Source: Craterilacuibacter sp. RT1T (GTDB taxonomy: Bacteria > Pseudomonadota > Gammaproteobacteria > Burkholderiales > Chromobacteriaceae). Taken from it: DNA of 64,000 nucleotides. The notes beneath the pieces are model-generated. The model had not been told where the DNA came from, searched no databases, and saw only the letters and a program-made list of their open reading frames with translations. The stretch's first letter is position 1. Each line of letters opens with the position of its first letter. The stretch covers positions 310,001-374,000 of the forward strand of contig NZ_JAMFLI010000001.1 in NCBI RefSeq assembly GCF_023502145.1, written 5' to 3'. Shown piece after piece: positions 28,747 to 38,013 of this stretch. The translations under genes were made by a program, and so were the position numbers.

Positions 28747-29265
28747 ATAGCTCAGGAACGCGAACCACGGATTAACGGCGAGATTACCGCTCGCGAAATC
28801 CGTTTGGTAGGTAATGAAGGTGAGCAGCTCGGTATTGTGAGTCTGCGCGAGGCACTGGCACTTGCTGAAGAGCAGGATGTTGACTTGGTAGAGATTTCTC
28901 CCAATGCGCAACCGCCGGTTGTGAAGTTGATGGACTACGGCAAGTTCAAGTACGAGCTGTCCAAAAAGCGTCAGGAAGCCAAGTCCAAGCAGAAGCAGAT
29001 CCAGATCAAGGAAGTCAAATTCCGTCCTGGCACCGATGATGGCGACTACAACGTCAAGATGCGTAACCTGATTCGCTTCCTGGAAGATGGTGACAAGGCC
29101 AAGATTACCTTGCGCTTCCGTGGTCGCGAAATGGCGCACCAGGATATCGGCCTTGCGCTGCTGCGCCGTGTCGAGGCGGATTTGCTCGATATCGGTGTGG
29201 TTGAGCAGTTTCCGCGCCTTGAAGGTCGTCAGATGGTCATGATGATTGCCCCGAAAAAGAAATAA
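28747..29265 (+). CDS. infC: Translation initiation factor IF-3, probable AUA start
   Basis: IF-3 keeps ribosomal subunits apart and checks the start codon. About 172 residues: N-domain ([40 protein letters not shown]), lysine-rich linker, C-domain ([27 protein letters not shown]). There is no ATG in the right place. TAGGAGAT precedes TTG (28741) by only 2 bases but ATA (28747) by 8, and the protein would then begin at the family N-terminus [11 protein letters not shown] rare start codon fits known IF-3 self-repression in other bacteria. TTG at 28741 is the fallback start. Confidence 0.93.
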   Translation: MAQEREPRINGEITAREIRLVGNEGEQLGIVSLREALALAEEQDVDLVEISPNAQPPVVKLMDYGKFKYELSKKRQEAKSKQKQIQIKEVKFRPGTDDGDYNVKMRNLIRFLEDGDKAKITLRFRGREMAHQDIGLALLRRVEADLLDIGVVEQFPRLEGRQMVMMIAPKKK

Positions 29266-29285
29266 TCGGGTATAATCATCATCTT

Positions 29286-29337
29286 GACGCGACAGGCTAG
29301 TCCTGTCGCGTTGGTTTTATAGCCCCCTGCGGGCTAT
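29286..29337 (+). promoter_or_regulatory. Paired hairpins in the infC-rpmI gap
   Basis: First stem ACGCGACAGG-CTAGT-CCTGTCGCGT (29287-29311), followed by TTGGTTTT; second stem ATAGCCC-CCTGC-GGGCTAT (29319-29337). The first looks like a weak terminator. In other Proteobacteria ribosomal protein L20 represses rpmI-rplT through leader structures in this region; whether these hairpins do so here is untested. Confidence 0.5.
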
Positions 29338-29435
29338 TAAAAGCGTGATGTATGGGTTCCCAAGTGTCAGGCAGGCTTAGGTTTGCCGGTCCACCTTGCA
29401 TCTAATCTAACTCAGTTTCAGCAGGAGTCTTCCTA

Positions 29436-29633
29436 ATGCCGAAGATGAAAACCAAGTCGGGCGCTAAAAAGCGTCTGAAGGTTCTGGGCAATGGTGGTGT
29501 CAAGCGTTCTTACGCTTTCAAGCGTCACATCCTGACCAAGAAGACCACCAAGACCAAACGTCAATTGCGCGGTACTACCATGGTAGATGCCAGCAATATG
29601 CCGTCTGTTCGTGCAATGTTGCCCTACGCCTAA
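29436..29633 (+). CDS. rpmI: Ribosomal protein bL35
   Basis: A 65-residue large-subunit protein, the usual length, strongly basic, with the family opening [16 protein letters not shown] and the core [35 protein letters not shown] precedes the ATG. It lies 10 bases before rplT, between infC and rplT in the usual order. Its leader holds two hairpins. Confidence 0.97.
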   Translation: MPKMKTKSGAKKRLKVLGNGGVKRSYAFKRHILTKKTTKTKRQLRGTTMVDASNMPSVRAMLPYA

Positions 29634-29643
29634 GGAGTTATAA

Positions 29644-30000
29644 ATGCCACGTGTAAAACGCGGTGTCACCGCTCGCGCCCGTCACAAGAAAATCCTCGCT
29701 CTGGCGAAAGGCTATCGCGGCCGTCGCAAGAACGTCTACCGTGTTGCCAAGCAAGCGGTAATGAAAGCTGGACAGTACGCTTATCGTGACCGTCGTCAGA
29801 AAAAGCGTCAGTTCCGCCGTCTGTGGATTGCCCGTATCAACGCCGCTGCGCGTGAATGCGGTCTGTCCTACAGCAAGTTCATGAACGGCCTGAAGAAAGC
29901 CGCTATCGAGATCGACCGTAAGGTTCTGTCCGATATGGCTATCTTCGACAAGCCTGCTTTTGCACAGATCGTCGAGATCGCAAAAACCAAGCTTGCTTAA
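29644..30000 (+). CDS. rplT: Ribosomal protein bL20
   Basis: A 118-residue protein of the large subunit needed for early assembly; in E. coli it also represses its own operon. Opening [18 protein letters not shown], then [38 protein letters not shown] and the C-terminal globular part [29 protein letters not shown] is the ribosome site. A terminator follows 14 bases later. Confidence 0.97.
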   Translation: MPRVKRGVTARARHKKILALAKGYRGRRKNVYRVAKQAVMKAGQYAYRDRRQKKRQFRRLWIARINAAARECGLSYSKFMNGLKKAAIEIDRKVLSDMAIFDKPAFAQIVEIAKTKLA

Positions 30001-30013
30001 TCGCCAGATGATT

Positions 30014-30042
30014 TAAAGGGAGGCTTAAGCCTCCCTTTTTTT
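30014..30042 (+). terminator. Terminator after rplT
   Basis: AAAGGGAGGC-TTAA-GCCTCCCTTTTTTT: short loop, strong stem, T-run of seven. It separates rplT from pheS. Confidence 0.9.
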
Positions 30043-30066
30043 CGTAAAACTTTCCAAGAACGCTGA

Positions 30067-31098
<1,032 letters not shown>

Positions 31099-31117
31099 GC
31101 GCGGAGCCGACAAGACT

Positions 31118-33478
31118 ATGCAATTTTCCGAACAGTGGCTGAGAAGCTGGGTCAATCCGTCGATTTCCAGCGATGAACTCTCTTATTTACTGACAATGGC
31201 TGGCCTCGAAGTCGAGGAGACCACGCCTGCAGCGCCCGCGTTCAGCGGCGTGGTGGTGGCCGAAGTCAAGGAAGTGGTCAAGCACGAGAATGCCGACCGC
31301 CTGCGCGTGACCAAGGTCGATGTGGGTACGGGCGAACTGGTGCAGATCGTGTGCGGCGCGCCTAATGTGGCCGTTGGCCTGAAAGTGCCGTGCGCCATGT
31401 CCGGCGCCGTTCTGCCGGGCGACTTCAAGATCAAGCCGACCAAGATGCGTGGCGTCGAGTCCAACGGTATGTTGTGCTCGGGCAAGGAATTGGGCGTGCC
31501 GGACGAGGTGGATGGCTTGCTGGTGCTGCCGGCCGATGCACCGGTAGGCAGCAGCATCCGCGATTATCTGGGGCTGGACGACACCCTGTTTACCCTGAAA
31601 ATCACCCCCAACCGTGCCGACTGCCTGTCGATCAAGGGTCTGGCGCGTGAAGTGTCGGCACTGACGGCTACGGCGCAGCAGCCGTTTGCCATTGCACCGG
31701 TTGCGGCGGCGCATGACGAAGTGCGTGCGGTGAAGCTGGCCGCCGGCAAGGCTTGCGGGCGCTATATCGGCCGCGTGCTGAAAAATGTCGATGCGGCCGC
31801 AGTTACGCCGGAATGGATGCGCCGCCGTCTTGAGCGCTCCGGCCTGCGTTCCATCTCGGCCATTGTCGATATCACCAACTATGTGCTGCTCGAGCAGGGC
31901 CAGCCCATGCACGCTTTTGATCTGGCCAAGGTAGATGGCGGCATTACCGTCCGTTTCGCCCAAGCCGGCGAAACGCTGGTCTGCCTGAATGAAAAAGAAG
32001 TCACGCTTGCGCCTGACACCATGGTGATTGCCGATGACAGTAAAGCATTGGCGATCGCCGGCATTATGGGTGGCCTGCATAGCGGCGTGACGACGGACAG
32101 CCGCGATATCTTCCTTGAAAGCGCTTTCTTTGCGCCTGAGGCTATTGCCGGCAAGGCGCGGACGCTGGGCTTCGGTTCGGATTCGTCCTTCCGCTACGAG
32201 CGCGGGGTGGATTTCGAGCTGCAGCGCGATGCGATGGAGCGCGCGACGGCACTGGTGCTGGACATTTGCGGCGGCGAAGCCGGCCCGCTGGTGGAGGCAT
32301 TGGGCGAGTTGCCGGTGCGCCATGATGTCAGCGTGCGTACTGCGCGCGTGTCGCGCGTACTGGGCGTGGCCTTGTCGGCGGATGAAATCGGTCAGACGCT
32401 GTCGCGCCTGGGCTTGCCGCATCAGGCGACGGCGGAAGGTTTTGCCGTGGCCGCGCCTAGCTTCCGTTTCGATATCGAGATCGAAGTCGATCTGATCGAA
32501 GAAATTGCCCGCGTCTATGGTTACGATGCCATCCCGTCCGATGCGCCGCGTTCGCGCCAGTCCATGTTGCCGCTGCCGGAAAACCGCCGCCCGCGTGCGG
32601 CAGTGCGCCACTTTATGGCCGGCCGCGATTATCAGGAAGTGGTCAGCTACGCCTTTGTCGAAGAAAAGTGGGAGGCCGATTTTGCCGCCAACCTCGATCC
32701 GGTGCGTCTGATTAATCCGATCGCCAGCCAGATGAGCGTGATGCGCTCGACGCTGATCGGTGGTCTGGTCGATGTACTGTCGTCCAATATCAACCGCAAA
32801 CAGCCGCGCGTGCGTGTGTTTGAGGTGGCGCGTGTCTTCTCCAGGGCCGAGGGCGGTTTTGCCCAGCCGGAAAAAATTGCAGCACTGGCCTGGGGGCCGC
32901 GTGTGGCCGAGCAATGGTCGCTCAAGGCCGAGCGTGTCGATTTTTATGATGTGAAGGCCGATGTCGAGGCCTTGCTGGCTCCGCGCCGGCCAAGCTTCCG
33001 TGCGGCCCCGCATGCGGCGCTGCATCCGGGGCGTTGTGCCGAGGTGTTGCTGGATGGCCAGGTGATCGGTTTTATCGGTGAGCTGCACCCGCGCTGGGTG
33101 CAAGCTTATGATCTGCCATCGGCACCGGTGCTGTTCGAGATCGACTTTGCCGCCGCGCAGGATGTGGTGCCGGTGAAGGCGCAGGCTGTTTCGCGCTTCC
33201 AGGCAGTGCGCCGCGATCTGGCCTTGCTGGTGGACGAGCGCGTTGAAGTTGAAGCCATGCTGGAGAGCTTTGCCCGTGTTTCTACGCCTATCGTCAGCGA
33301 AGTGGCGCTGTTCGATGTGTATCGCGGCAAGGGGGTTGAAGAGGGCAAGAAGAGTCTGGCCTTCCGCATCCAGTTGCAGGACATGACGCGCACGCTGACC
33401 GATGAAGATGTCGAGCCGGTGATTGCCGCCATGCTGGCTGCGCTGGCGGAGGATCATCAGGCGAGCCTTCGCGCCTGA
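31118..33478 (+). CDS. pheT: Phenylalanyl-tRNA synthetase beta subunit
   Basis: 786 residues, the usual length of the long form. Domains in order: B1, EMAP-like tRNA-binding domain (about 40-150, ending SIRDYLGLDDTL), B3/B4 editing region, B5 (SVRTARVSRVLGVALSADEI), catalytic-like B6/B7 core (FEVARVFSRAE), and C-terminal FDX-ACB anticodon domain (QAVSRFQAVRRDLALLVDE). It forms the second gene of pheST and is followed by ihfA, as in enteric bacteria. Confidence 0.97.
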   Translation: MQFSEQWLRSWVNPSISSDELSYLLTMAGLEVEETTPAAPAFSGVVVAEVKEVVKHENADRLRVTKVDVGTGELVQIVCGAPNVAVGLKVPCAMSGAVLPGDFKIKPTKMRGVESNGMLCSGKELGVPDEVDGLLVLPADAPVGSSIRDYLGLDDTLFTLKITPNRADCLSIKGLAREVSALTATAQQPFAIAPVAAAHDEVRAVKLAAGKACGRYIGRVLKNVDAAAVTPEWMRRRLERSGLRSISAIVDITNYVLLEQGQPMHAFDLAKVDGGITVRFAQAGETLVCLNEKEVTLAPDTMVIADDSKALAIAGIMGGLHSGVTTDSRDIFLESAFFAPEAIAGKARTLGFGSDSSFRYERGVDFELQRDAMERATALVLDICGGEAGPLVEALGELPVRHDVSVRTARVSRVLGVALSADEIGQTLSRLGLPHQATAEGFAVAAPSFRFDIEIEVDLIEEIARVYGYDAIPSDAPRSRQSMLPLPENRRPRAAVRHFMAGRDYQEVVSYAFVEEKWEADFAANLDPVRLINPIASQMSVMRSTLIGGLVDVLSSNINRKQPRVRVFEVARVFSRAEGGFAQPEKIAALAWGPRVAEQWSLKAERVDFYDVKADVEALLAPRRPSFRAAPHAALHPGRCAEVLLDGQVIGFIGELHPRWVQAYDLPSAPVLFEIDFAAAQDVVPVKAQAVSRFQAVRRDLALLVDERVEVEAMLESFARVSTPIVSEVALFDVYRGKGVEEGKKSLAFRIQLQDMTRTLTDEDVEPVIAAMLAALAEDHQASLRA

Positions 33479-33510
33479 TATCCTGTATCCTGTTGTTTTC
33501 CCGAAGTATT

Positions 33511-33530
33511 CCCCCGCCTGTGAGCGGGGG
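33511..33530 (+). terminator. Hairpin between pheT and ihfA (weak attenuator)
   Basis: CCCCCGC-CTGTGA-GCGGGGG, then ATGATTTTG. A 7-bp GC stem with only a poor T-run, 32 bases after pheT. It probably slows rather than stops read-through into ihfA. Confidence 0.45.
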
Positions 33531-33564
33531 ATGATTTTGTTATCGTTGTTTCTGAGGTGTGTTC

Positions 33565-33861
33565 ATGACTTTGACCAAAGCCGAGTTGGCCGACCTGTTG
33601 TTTGATCGGGTGGGCTTGAACAAACGCGAAGCCAAGGACATGGTGGAATCGTTTTTTGAGGAAATCCGTGTCGCTCTTGAAGTCGGAGATAGTGTCAAAC
33701 TGTCCGGCTTCGGTAATTTTCAACTGCGCGACAAGCCGCAGCGCCCCGGACGTAACCCCAAAACCGGCGAGGAGATTCCCATCACCGCGCGCCGTGTGGT
33801 AACGTTTCATGCAAGTCAGAAACTGAAGGGCATGGTTGAACAGAATAATGACAACTGTTGA
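33565..33861 (+). CDS. ihfA: Integration host factor alpha subunit
   Basis: A 98-residue DNA-bending protein of the HU/IHF family that works as a heterodimer with IhfB. Start ATG 33565 ([13 protein letters not shown]) after TGAGGTGTGTTC. Seen: the DNA-binding beta-arm region [25 protein letters not shown] with the intercalating proline, and [11 protein letters not shown]. pheST-ihfA order matches that of enteric bacteria. The downstream MerR gene begins inside its last codons. Confidence 0.95.
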   Translation: MTLTKAELADLLFDRVGLNKREAKDMVESFFEEIRVALEVGDSVKLSGFGNFQLRDKPQRPGRNPKTGEEIPITARRVVTFHASQKLKGMVEQNNDNC

Positions 33862-34195
33862 ACTGCCGGCAATCCCGGCCAAGCGTTACTTTACCATTGG
33901 TGAAGTGAGTGAACTGTCGGGGGTTAAACCCCATGTGCTGCGTTACTGGGAGCAGGAGTTTCTCCAGCTGGGCCAGATCAAGCGCAGGGGAAACCGTCGT
34001 TATTATCAGCATCAGGAAGTATTGCTGATCAGGCGCATCCGCGGCCTGTTATACGATGACGGTTTTACCATTCAGGGCGCGCGTCAGCGTCTGCAGCAGC
34101 AAAGCGGGGCGCCGGCGACGATGACTGCCGGCGAGGTGCGCAAAGAGCTGCAATCCATCTTGGCTTGGCTTGATTTGGGTATTGGCAAGGATTGA
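33848..34195 (+). CDS. MerR-family transcriptional regulator
   Basis: A 115-residue protein with an N-terminal MerR winged helix domain: [48 protein letters not shown] and the family segment [16 protein letters not shown]. The C-terminal part is short with a helical dimerisation segment and no obvious metal-binding cysteines. ATG 33848 lies 14 bases inside ihfA, so the two are translated together. This ihfA-merR pair is common in Proteobacteria; the targets are unknown. Confidence 0.9.
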   Translation: MTTVELPAIPAKRYFTIGEVSELSGVKPHVLRYWEQEFLQLGQIKRRGNRRYYQHQEVLLIRRIRGLLYDDGFTIQGARQRLQQQSGAPATMTAGEVRKELQSILAWLDLGIGKD

Positions 34196-34210
34196 TTTAC
34201 CCAATATAAT
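34182..34210 (+). promoter_or_regulatory. Promoter of tRNA-Pro
   Basis: TTGGCA (34182-34187), a 17-base spacer, TATAAT (34205-34210), 14 bases ahead of the tRNA. The -35 lies inside the last codons of the MerR gene. Confidence 0.7.
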
Positions 34211-34224
34211 AGCCGCTCTTTAGT

Positions 34225-34301
34225 CGGGGTATGGCGCAGTCCGGTAGCGCACTTGCATGGGGTGCAAGGGGTCGTAGGTTCGAATCCTACTATCCCGACC
34301 A
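34225..34301 (+). tRNA. tRNA-Pro (GGG)
   Basis: A 77-base cloverleaf: acceptor CGGGGTA/TATCCCG, anticodon stem CTTGC/GCAAG with loop ATGGGGT (anticodon GGG), T-arm GTAGG-TTCGAAT-CCTAC, encoded CCA. Confidence 0.95.
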
Positions 34302-34318
34302 AAAGACACGCTAAATCA

Positions 34319-34346
34319 GGCCATCTGTTCAGATGGCCTTTTTTGC
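34319..34346 (+). terminator. Terminator after tRNA-Pro
   Basis: GGCCATCTG-TT-CAGATGGCC followed by TTTTTT; 18 bases past the tRNA. Confidence 0.9.
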
Positions 34347-34364
34347 GTCTGCATTTTGCTTGCG

Positions 34365-35147
34365 TCAGGCCAGTTGTAGCGGCTCTACTTCGGCCTTCAT
34401 TCCCAAGACCCTGGCGATAAAGTCCTGCATGCCCTCGTGTTCTGCGGTGCTGACAAAGCGGTAGCTTGCCACTTGCCCGGGAGGACTGGCCAAGTGGTGG
34501 CTTTCCAGCTGTTGCTGTATCCGGCGGCAGACGGCACCGGCAGGATCGATGAGTTCGGCTTGTGGCCAGGCGCAGCTGAGTAAGGGCGCGAGGAAGGGGT
34601 AGTGGGTACAGCCCAGGACAATCTGGTCGGCATTGCTGCCGGCGAGCCCTAGCAAGGCTTGCTTGACCGTGTCGCGGGTTTTGGGGCTGTCTAGCTCGCC
34701 GGCTTCCACCTGCTCGACAAAGCCGTCGCCGGGCAAAAACGTAATTTGCACATGCTCGTGATAGTGGGCAGCCAGACGCTGCAGCTTTTCCCCCGATAGG
34801 GTGGCGCGGGTTGCCAGTACCGCGATATGGCCGCTGCGGGAGGCGAGGGCTGCCGGCTTGATGGCGGGCTCCATGCCGATGATGGGCAGGCCGGGGTAGT
34901 GGCGGCGCAATTGGGCTGCCGCCGCGCTGGTCGCGGTATTGCAGGCGATGACGATGCTGGTGGCGCCTTGTGCCAGCAGCCACTCTACAATACGCGTGCT
35001 GCGCGCTTCGATTTCGGCGTGGCTGCGTGGCCCGTACGGGCACCAGGCGCGGTCGGCCAGATAGATGACCGATTCATGCGGCAATTGTCTGGCAAGCTCG
35101 CGCCAGACCGACAGGCCGCCCAGACCCGAGTCGAACATGCCTATCAT
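34365..35147 (-). CDS. murI: Glutamate racemase
   Basis: Converts L- to D-glutamate for peptidoglycan. 260 residues, cofactor-independent. Seen: MIGMFDSGLGGLSVWRELA (substrate-binding Asp-Ser), YLADRAWCPYGPR, VIACNTATSAA with the first catalytic cysteine, and LGCTHYPFL with the second. It stands alone on the minus strand, 69 bases downstream of apbC behind a terminator. The convergent tRNA-Pro terminator lies past its stop. Confidence 0.96.
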   Translation of the reverse strand: MIGMFDSGLGGLSVWRELARQLPHESVIYLADRAWCPYGPRSHAEIEARSTRIVEWLLAQGATSIVIACNTATSAAAAQLRRHYPGLPIIGMEPAIKPAALASRSGHIAVLATRATLSGEKLQRLAAHYHEHVQITFLPGDGFVEQVEAGELDSPKTRDTVKQALLGLAGSNADQIVLGCTHYPFLAPLLSCAWPQAELIDPAGAVCRRIQQQLESHHLASPPGQVASYRFVSTAEHEGMQDFIARVLGMKAEVEPLQLA

Positions 35148-35170
35148 GCAAACTCCAGATGGGTACTCAA

Positions 35171-35199
35171 TAAAAACTGGCCTGCACGGGGCAGGCCAG
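35171..35199 (-). terminator. Terminator after apbC
   Basis: Minus strand CTGGCCTGC, 5-base loop, GCAGGCCAG, TTTTTATT: a perfect 9-bp stem with T-run, 17 bases beyond the apbC stop and 24 before murI. Confidence 0.9.
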
Positions 35200-35215
35200 C
35201 GGGCAAACAGCCGGC

Positions 35216-36307
35216 TTAGCTATTCTGGATCACGATCTTGGGGAAGCGGCCGGAGAAGTCCTGTGCCTTTTCACCGATCTTGACTGCAACTTTGCGCGCA
35301 ATAGCCTTGTAGCTTGCGGCAATCGCACTATCCGGTTCGGCAGCCAGTGTCGGCTTGCCGGCGTCGACGGCGGCACGGATGCTGATGTCCAGCGGTAACG
35401 AACCCAGTAGTTCGATGCCGAAGTCTGCCCCCATTTTGGCCGCACCGCCTTCACCGAAGATATGCTCGGCATGGCCGCAGTTGGAGCAGATATGGATGGC
35501 CATGTTTTCCACTAGGCCCAATACCGGTACGCCGACCTTTTCAAACATGGTGTAGCCCTTGCGCGCATCCAGCAGCGCGATGTCCTGTGGCGTAGTAACG
35601 ATGATGGCACCGGTGACCGGTACTTTCTGCGACAGGGTCAGCTGGATGTCGCCGGTGCCTGGCGGCATATCTACCACCAGATAGTCCAGATTGTCCCATT
35701 GGGTGTCGCTCAGGAGTTGCTGTAGCGCCTGGCTGACCATGGGGCCGCGCCATACCATGGCCTGATCGGTGTCGACCAGATAGCCGATGGACATGGTCTG
35801 TACGCCGTAGTTTTCTACCGGCTTGAGTCCCTTGCCTTCTATGACTTCGGGCTTGGCATCGGCCAGCCCCATCATCAAGGGCTGCGACGGGCCATAGATA
35901 TCCGCATCCAGCAGGCCGACGCGTGCACCCTCGGCCGCGAGCGCCAGTGCCAGATTGACCGCTGTGGTGGACTTGCCGACGCCACCCTTGCCCGAAGCGA
36001 CGACGACGATGTTTTTGACGCCATTAAGCAGGGGCACGCCGCGCTGGGCGGCATGGCTGACGATCTGGCTGCTGACGGCAACGTCGATGCGACGGCCTTG
36101 CGCTAAGGGGTGCAGCGCATCGCTAAACTGCGTGCGGATCGCCTCGAACTGGCTTTGGGCCGGATAAGACAGGACAACGGCCAGCGAAATGCAGTCATCG
36201 CTGACGGACAGTTTGCGTATGGCTTTGGCCGCGCTATAAGGCTTGCCGGTATTGCTGTCGATCAGCCCGGCAATGCTGTCTTGCAGCTGGGTTTCAGTCA
36301 CGGTCAT
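35216..36307 (-). CDS. apbC: Iron-sulfur cluster carrier protein ApbC/Mrp
   Basis: P-loop ATPase that carries and transfers Fe-S clusters. Start ATG 36307 (MTVTETQLQDSIAGL) after GAGGAGAAAAACAACACC; the frame stays open to 36376. 363 residues: an N-terminal DUF59-like domain (about 1-90), the deviant Walker A VVASGKGGVGKSTTAVNLA, Walker-type DADIYGPSQPLMMG, VDMPPGTGD, and C-x2-C (ICSNCGH) for the bridging cluster. In many Betaproteobacteria it is next to metG, with which it faces away here, separated by an MdfA-type gene. Confidence 0.95.
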   Translation of the reverse strand: MTVTETQLQDSIAGLIDSNTGKPYSAAKAIRKLSVSDDCISLAVVLSYPAQSQFEAIRTQFSDALHPLAQGRRIDVAVSSQIVSHAAQRGVPLLNGVKNIVVVASGKGGVGKSTTAVNLALALAAEGARVGLLDADIYGPSQPLMMGLADAKPEVIEGKGLKPVENYGVQTMSIGYLVDTDQAMVWRGPMVSQALQQLLSDTQWDNLDYLVVDMPPGTGDIQLTLSQKVPVTGAIIVTTPQDIALLDARKGYTMFEKVGVPVLGLVENMAIHICSNCGHAEHIFGEGGAAKMGADFGIELLGSLPLDISIRAAVDAGKPTLAAEPDSAIAASYKAIARKVAVKIGEKAQDFSGRFPKIVIQNS

Positions 36308-36472
36308 GGTGTTGTTTTTCTCCTCGCGGTCGTGGGGGCTGAAGTAGCGGCTGATTTTGGAAAACATGGATGGCATTCGTCAAGTCGGAGAGTGGGGTGC
36401 GCGAATGGCGCGTGCTGTTTTGCGGATGATACGCGCTAGTCCTGGCTAAGGCGATGCTTGCCCGGCCTGACT

Positions 36473-36481
36473 GGGGGGGGG
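36473..36481. repeat. G9 tract in the apbC-mdfA intergenic region
   Basis: Nine consecutive G in the 326-base gap between the divergent apbC (start 36307) and MdfA-type (start 36634) genes. No gene is seen in this gap. Tracts of this length slip during replication in Neisseriales and can vary expression if they sit in a promoter; here no clear promoter spans it, so a role is unproven. The rest of the gap is ordinary sequence with a T-rich stretch just before the mdfA-type start. Confidence 0.6.
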
Positions 36482-36633
36482 CACAAGGGTAAAACCGCTT
36501 GCGTGCTGGTATATCAGTGCCGGCTGAAGTAGAATCGCCCCCTTTTCTGCGTTTGGCTGTATGCCGAGTCCGCATTTATCCGGCGCCCTTGTGGCGCCGT
36601 TGCTGTTTGATTTGAAAGGTTTTGTTCTTTTAT

Positions 36634-37911
36634 ATGCACGCAAAAAACACTCTTTCCGGGCGTGCGGCTCTGTTGTTCCCGCTTGCGCTGGTGCTGTTCG
36701 AGTTCGCCGTTTACATCTGTAACGATATGGTGCAACCCGCCATGCTGGCGGTGACGCGCGAATTTATGGTGGACTCGTCCTGGGTGCCGACTTCGATGAC
36801 GGCATTTCTGGCTGGTGGCGCCTTGCTGCCATGGCTGACCGGGCCTTTGTCCGACCGTATCGGCCGTCGTCCGGTGTTGCTGGCCGGGGTCGCTTATTTT
36901 ACGCTGACTTGTCTGGCGACCTATCTGGTGACGAGCATCGAGGCGTTTATCGCCTTGCGCGTGCTGCAAGGGGTCGGTCTGTGCTTTATCAATGCCGTGG
37001 GTTACGCCGCCGTGCAGGAAGCCTTCAAGGAAAAAACCGCCGTCAAGGTGATGGCCTTGATGGCCAATGTGGCCTTGATTGCCCCCTTGCTGGGCCCGTT
37101 GGCCGGTGCGGCCTTGCTTGAGCTGGCACCATGGCGCGCCAGTTTCCTGCTGATTGCAGCGCTGTCTTTTGTTGCGCTGATTGGCCTGTTGCTGTGTATG
37201 CCGGAAACGGTCAAGCCCAGCCATGAAAAGCTGCCGCTGTCGCAAATCGGCCACGATTATCTGGCCGTATTCCGCAACCGCCGCTTTGTGCTGTCGGCTT
37301 TATGCATTCCCTTGCTGGCCTTGCCCTTGATGGGCTGGATTGCCCTGTCGCCGGTCTTGCTGGTGCAGGACTTGGGGATGACGACCGTTGAATATGGCCT
37401 GATGCAGATTCCGGTGTTCGGTGGCCTGATTGCCGGCAACCTGTTTCTGGCCATGGTGGCCGAACGCTGGCCGCTGGGGCGCTCGGTGCAGCTGGGGATG
37501 TGGCCGATTGTTGCCGGTCTTGCCTTGATGCTGGGTGGGGTGTTGTTTGTCGATGCGCCACAGTACACCATGGTGGCTGGCATGAGCCTGATGGCTTTTG
37601 GCGAAGGAATGGCCTTCGGTGTATTGTACCGCTTTGCCCTGATGTCCTGCCCTGAGGGTAAGGGAACCGTTTCTGCCAGCATGAGCATGATTTCGATGCT
37701 GGGTTACGCGCTGGGGATCGAGTGCTTTACTTTTGCCTATAAGGCTGGTGGGATGACGGGTTTTGCCTTGTTGTCGCTGGTGACTTCGCTGGCCTTTGTC
37801 TGTCTGGCCAGTCGTATGGTGGCGCTGGCGATGGCTGAGCGCGCCGAGGCGGAAGCCCAAATGCCTGAGCAGGAAAATCGGCCGCCGGAGCTTGCCAACC
37901 AGGGCGCTTAA
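36634..37911 (+). CDS. mdfA: MdfA-type multidrug/proton antiporter (MFS)
   Basis: A 425-residue major facilitator with twelve membrane segments. It closely follows E. coli MdfA: FPLALVLFEFAVYICNDM has Glu and Asp at the positions of MdfA E26 and D34, DSSWVPTSMTAFLAGGALL, motif A GPLSDRIGRRPVLLAG, motif B region LRVLQGVGLCFINAVGYAA, and motif C-like PLLGPLAGA. It probably expels cationic or neutral drugs and may exchange Na+/K+ for protons. Start: ATG 36634 is preferred over TTG 36622; the ribosome site GAAAGG fits neither well. Confidence 0.9.
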   Translation: MHAKNTLSGRAALLFPLALVLFEFAVYICNDMVQPAMLAVTREFMVDSSWVPTSMTAFLAGGALLPWLTGPLSDRIGRRPVLLAGVAYFTLTCLATYLVTSIEAFIALRVLQGVGLCFINAVGYAAVQEAFKEKTAVKVMALMANVALIAPLLGPLAGAALLELAPWRASFLLIAALSFVALIGLLLCMPETVKPSHEKLPLSQIGHDYLAVFRNRRFVLSALCIPLLALPLMGWIALSPVLLVQDLGMTTVEYGLMQIPVFGGLIAGNLFLAMVAERWPLGRSVQLGMWPIVAGLALMLGGVLFVDAPQYTMVAGMSLMAFGEGMAFGVLYRFALMSCPEGKGTVSASMSMISMLGYALGIECFTFAYKAGGMTGFALLSLVTSLAFVCLASRMVALAMAERAEAEAQMPEQENRPPELANQGA

Positions 37912-38013
37912 GACAGATTTGTCTGATGAAAAGGCAGGGTGGGGTCGGTTTCGATCCTGTCCTGCCTTTATTGTTATAATCGATGGCTTGAAATCGAATC
38001 CAGGGGCTTTCCG

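Noticed and set aside
26782-29139. A 785-codon open frame on the minus strand across thrS and infC
   Set aside because: Lies entirely antisense to two highly conserved genes, with no domain I can recognise and no ribosome site; it is a by-product of GC-rich codon use.
31187-33457. A 756-codon minus-strand open frame opposite pheT
   Set aside because: Shadow of pheT: His/Arg/Gln-rich with no protein-like pattern.
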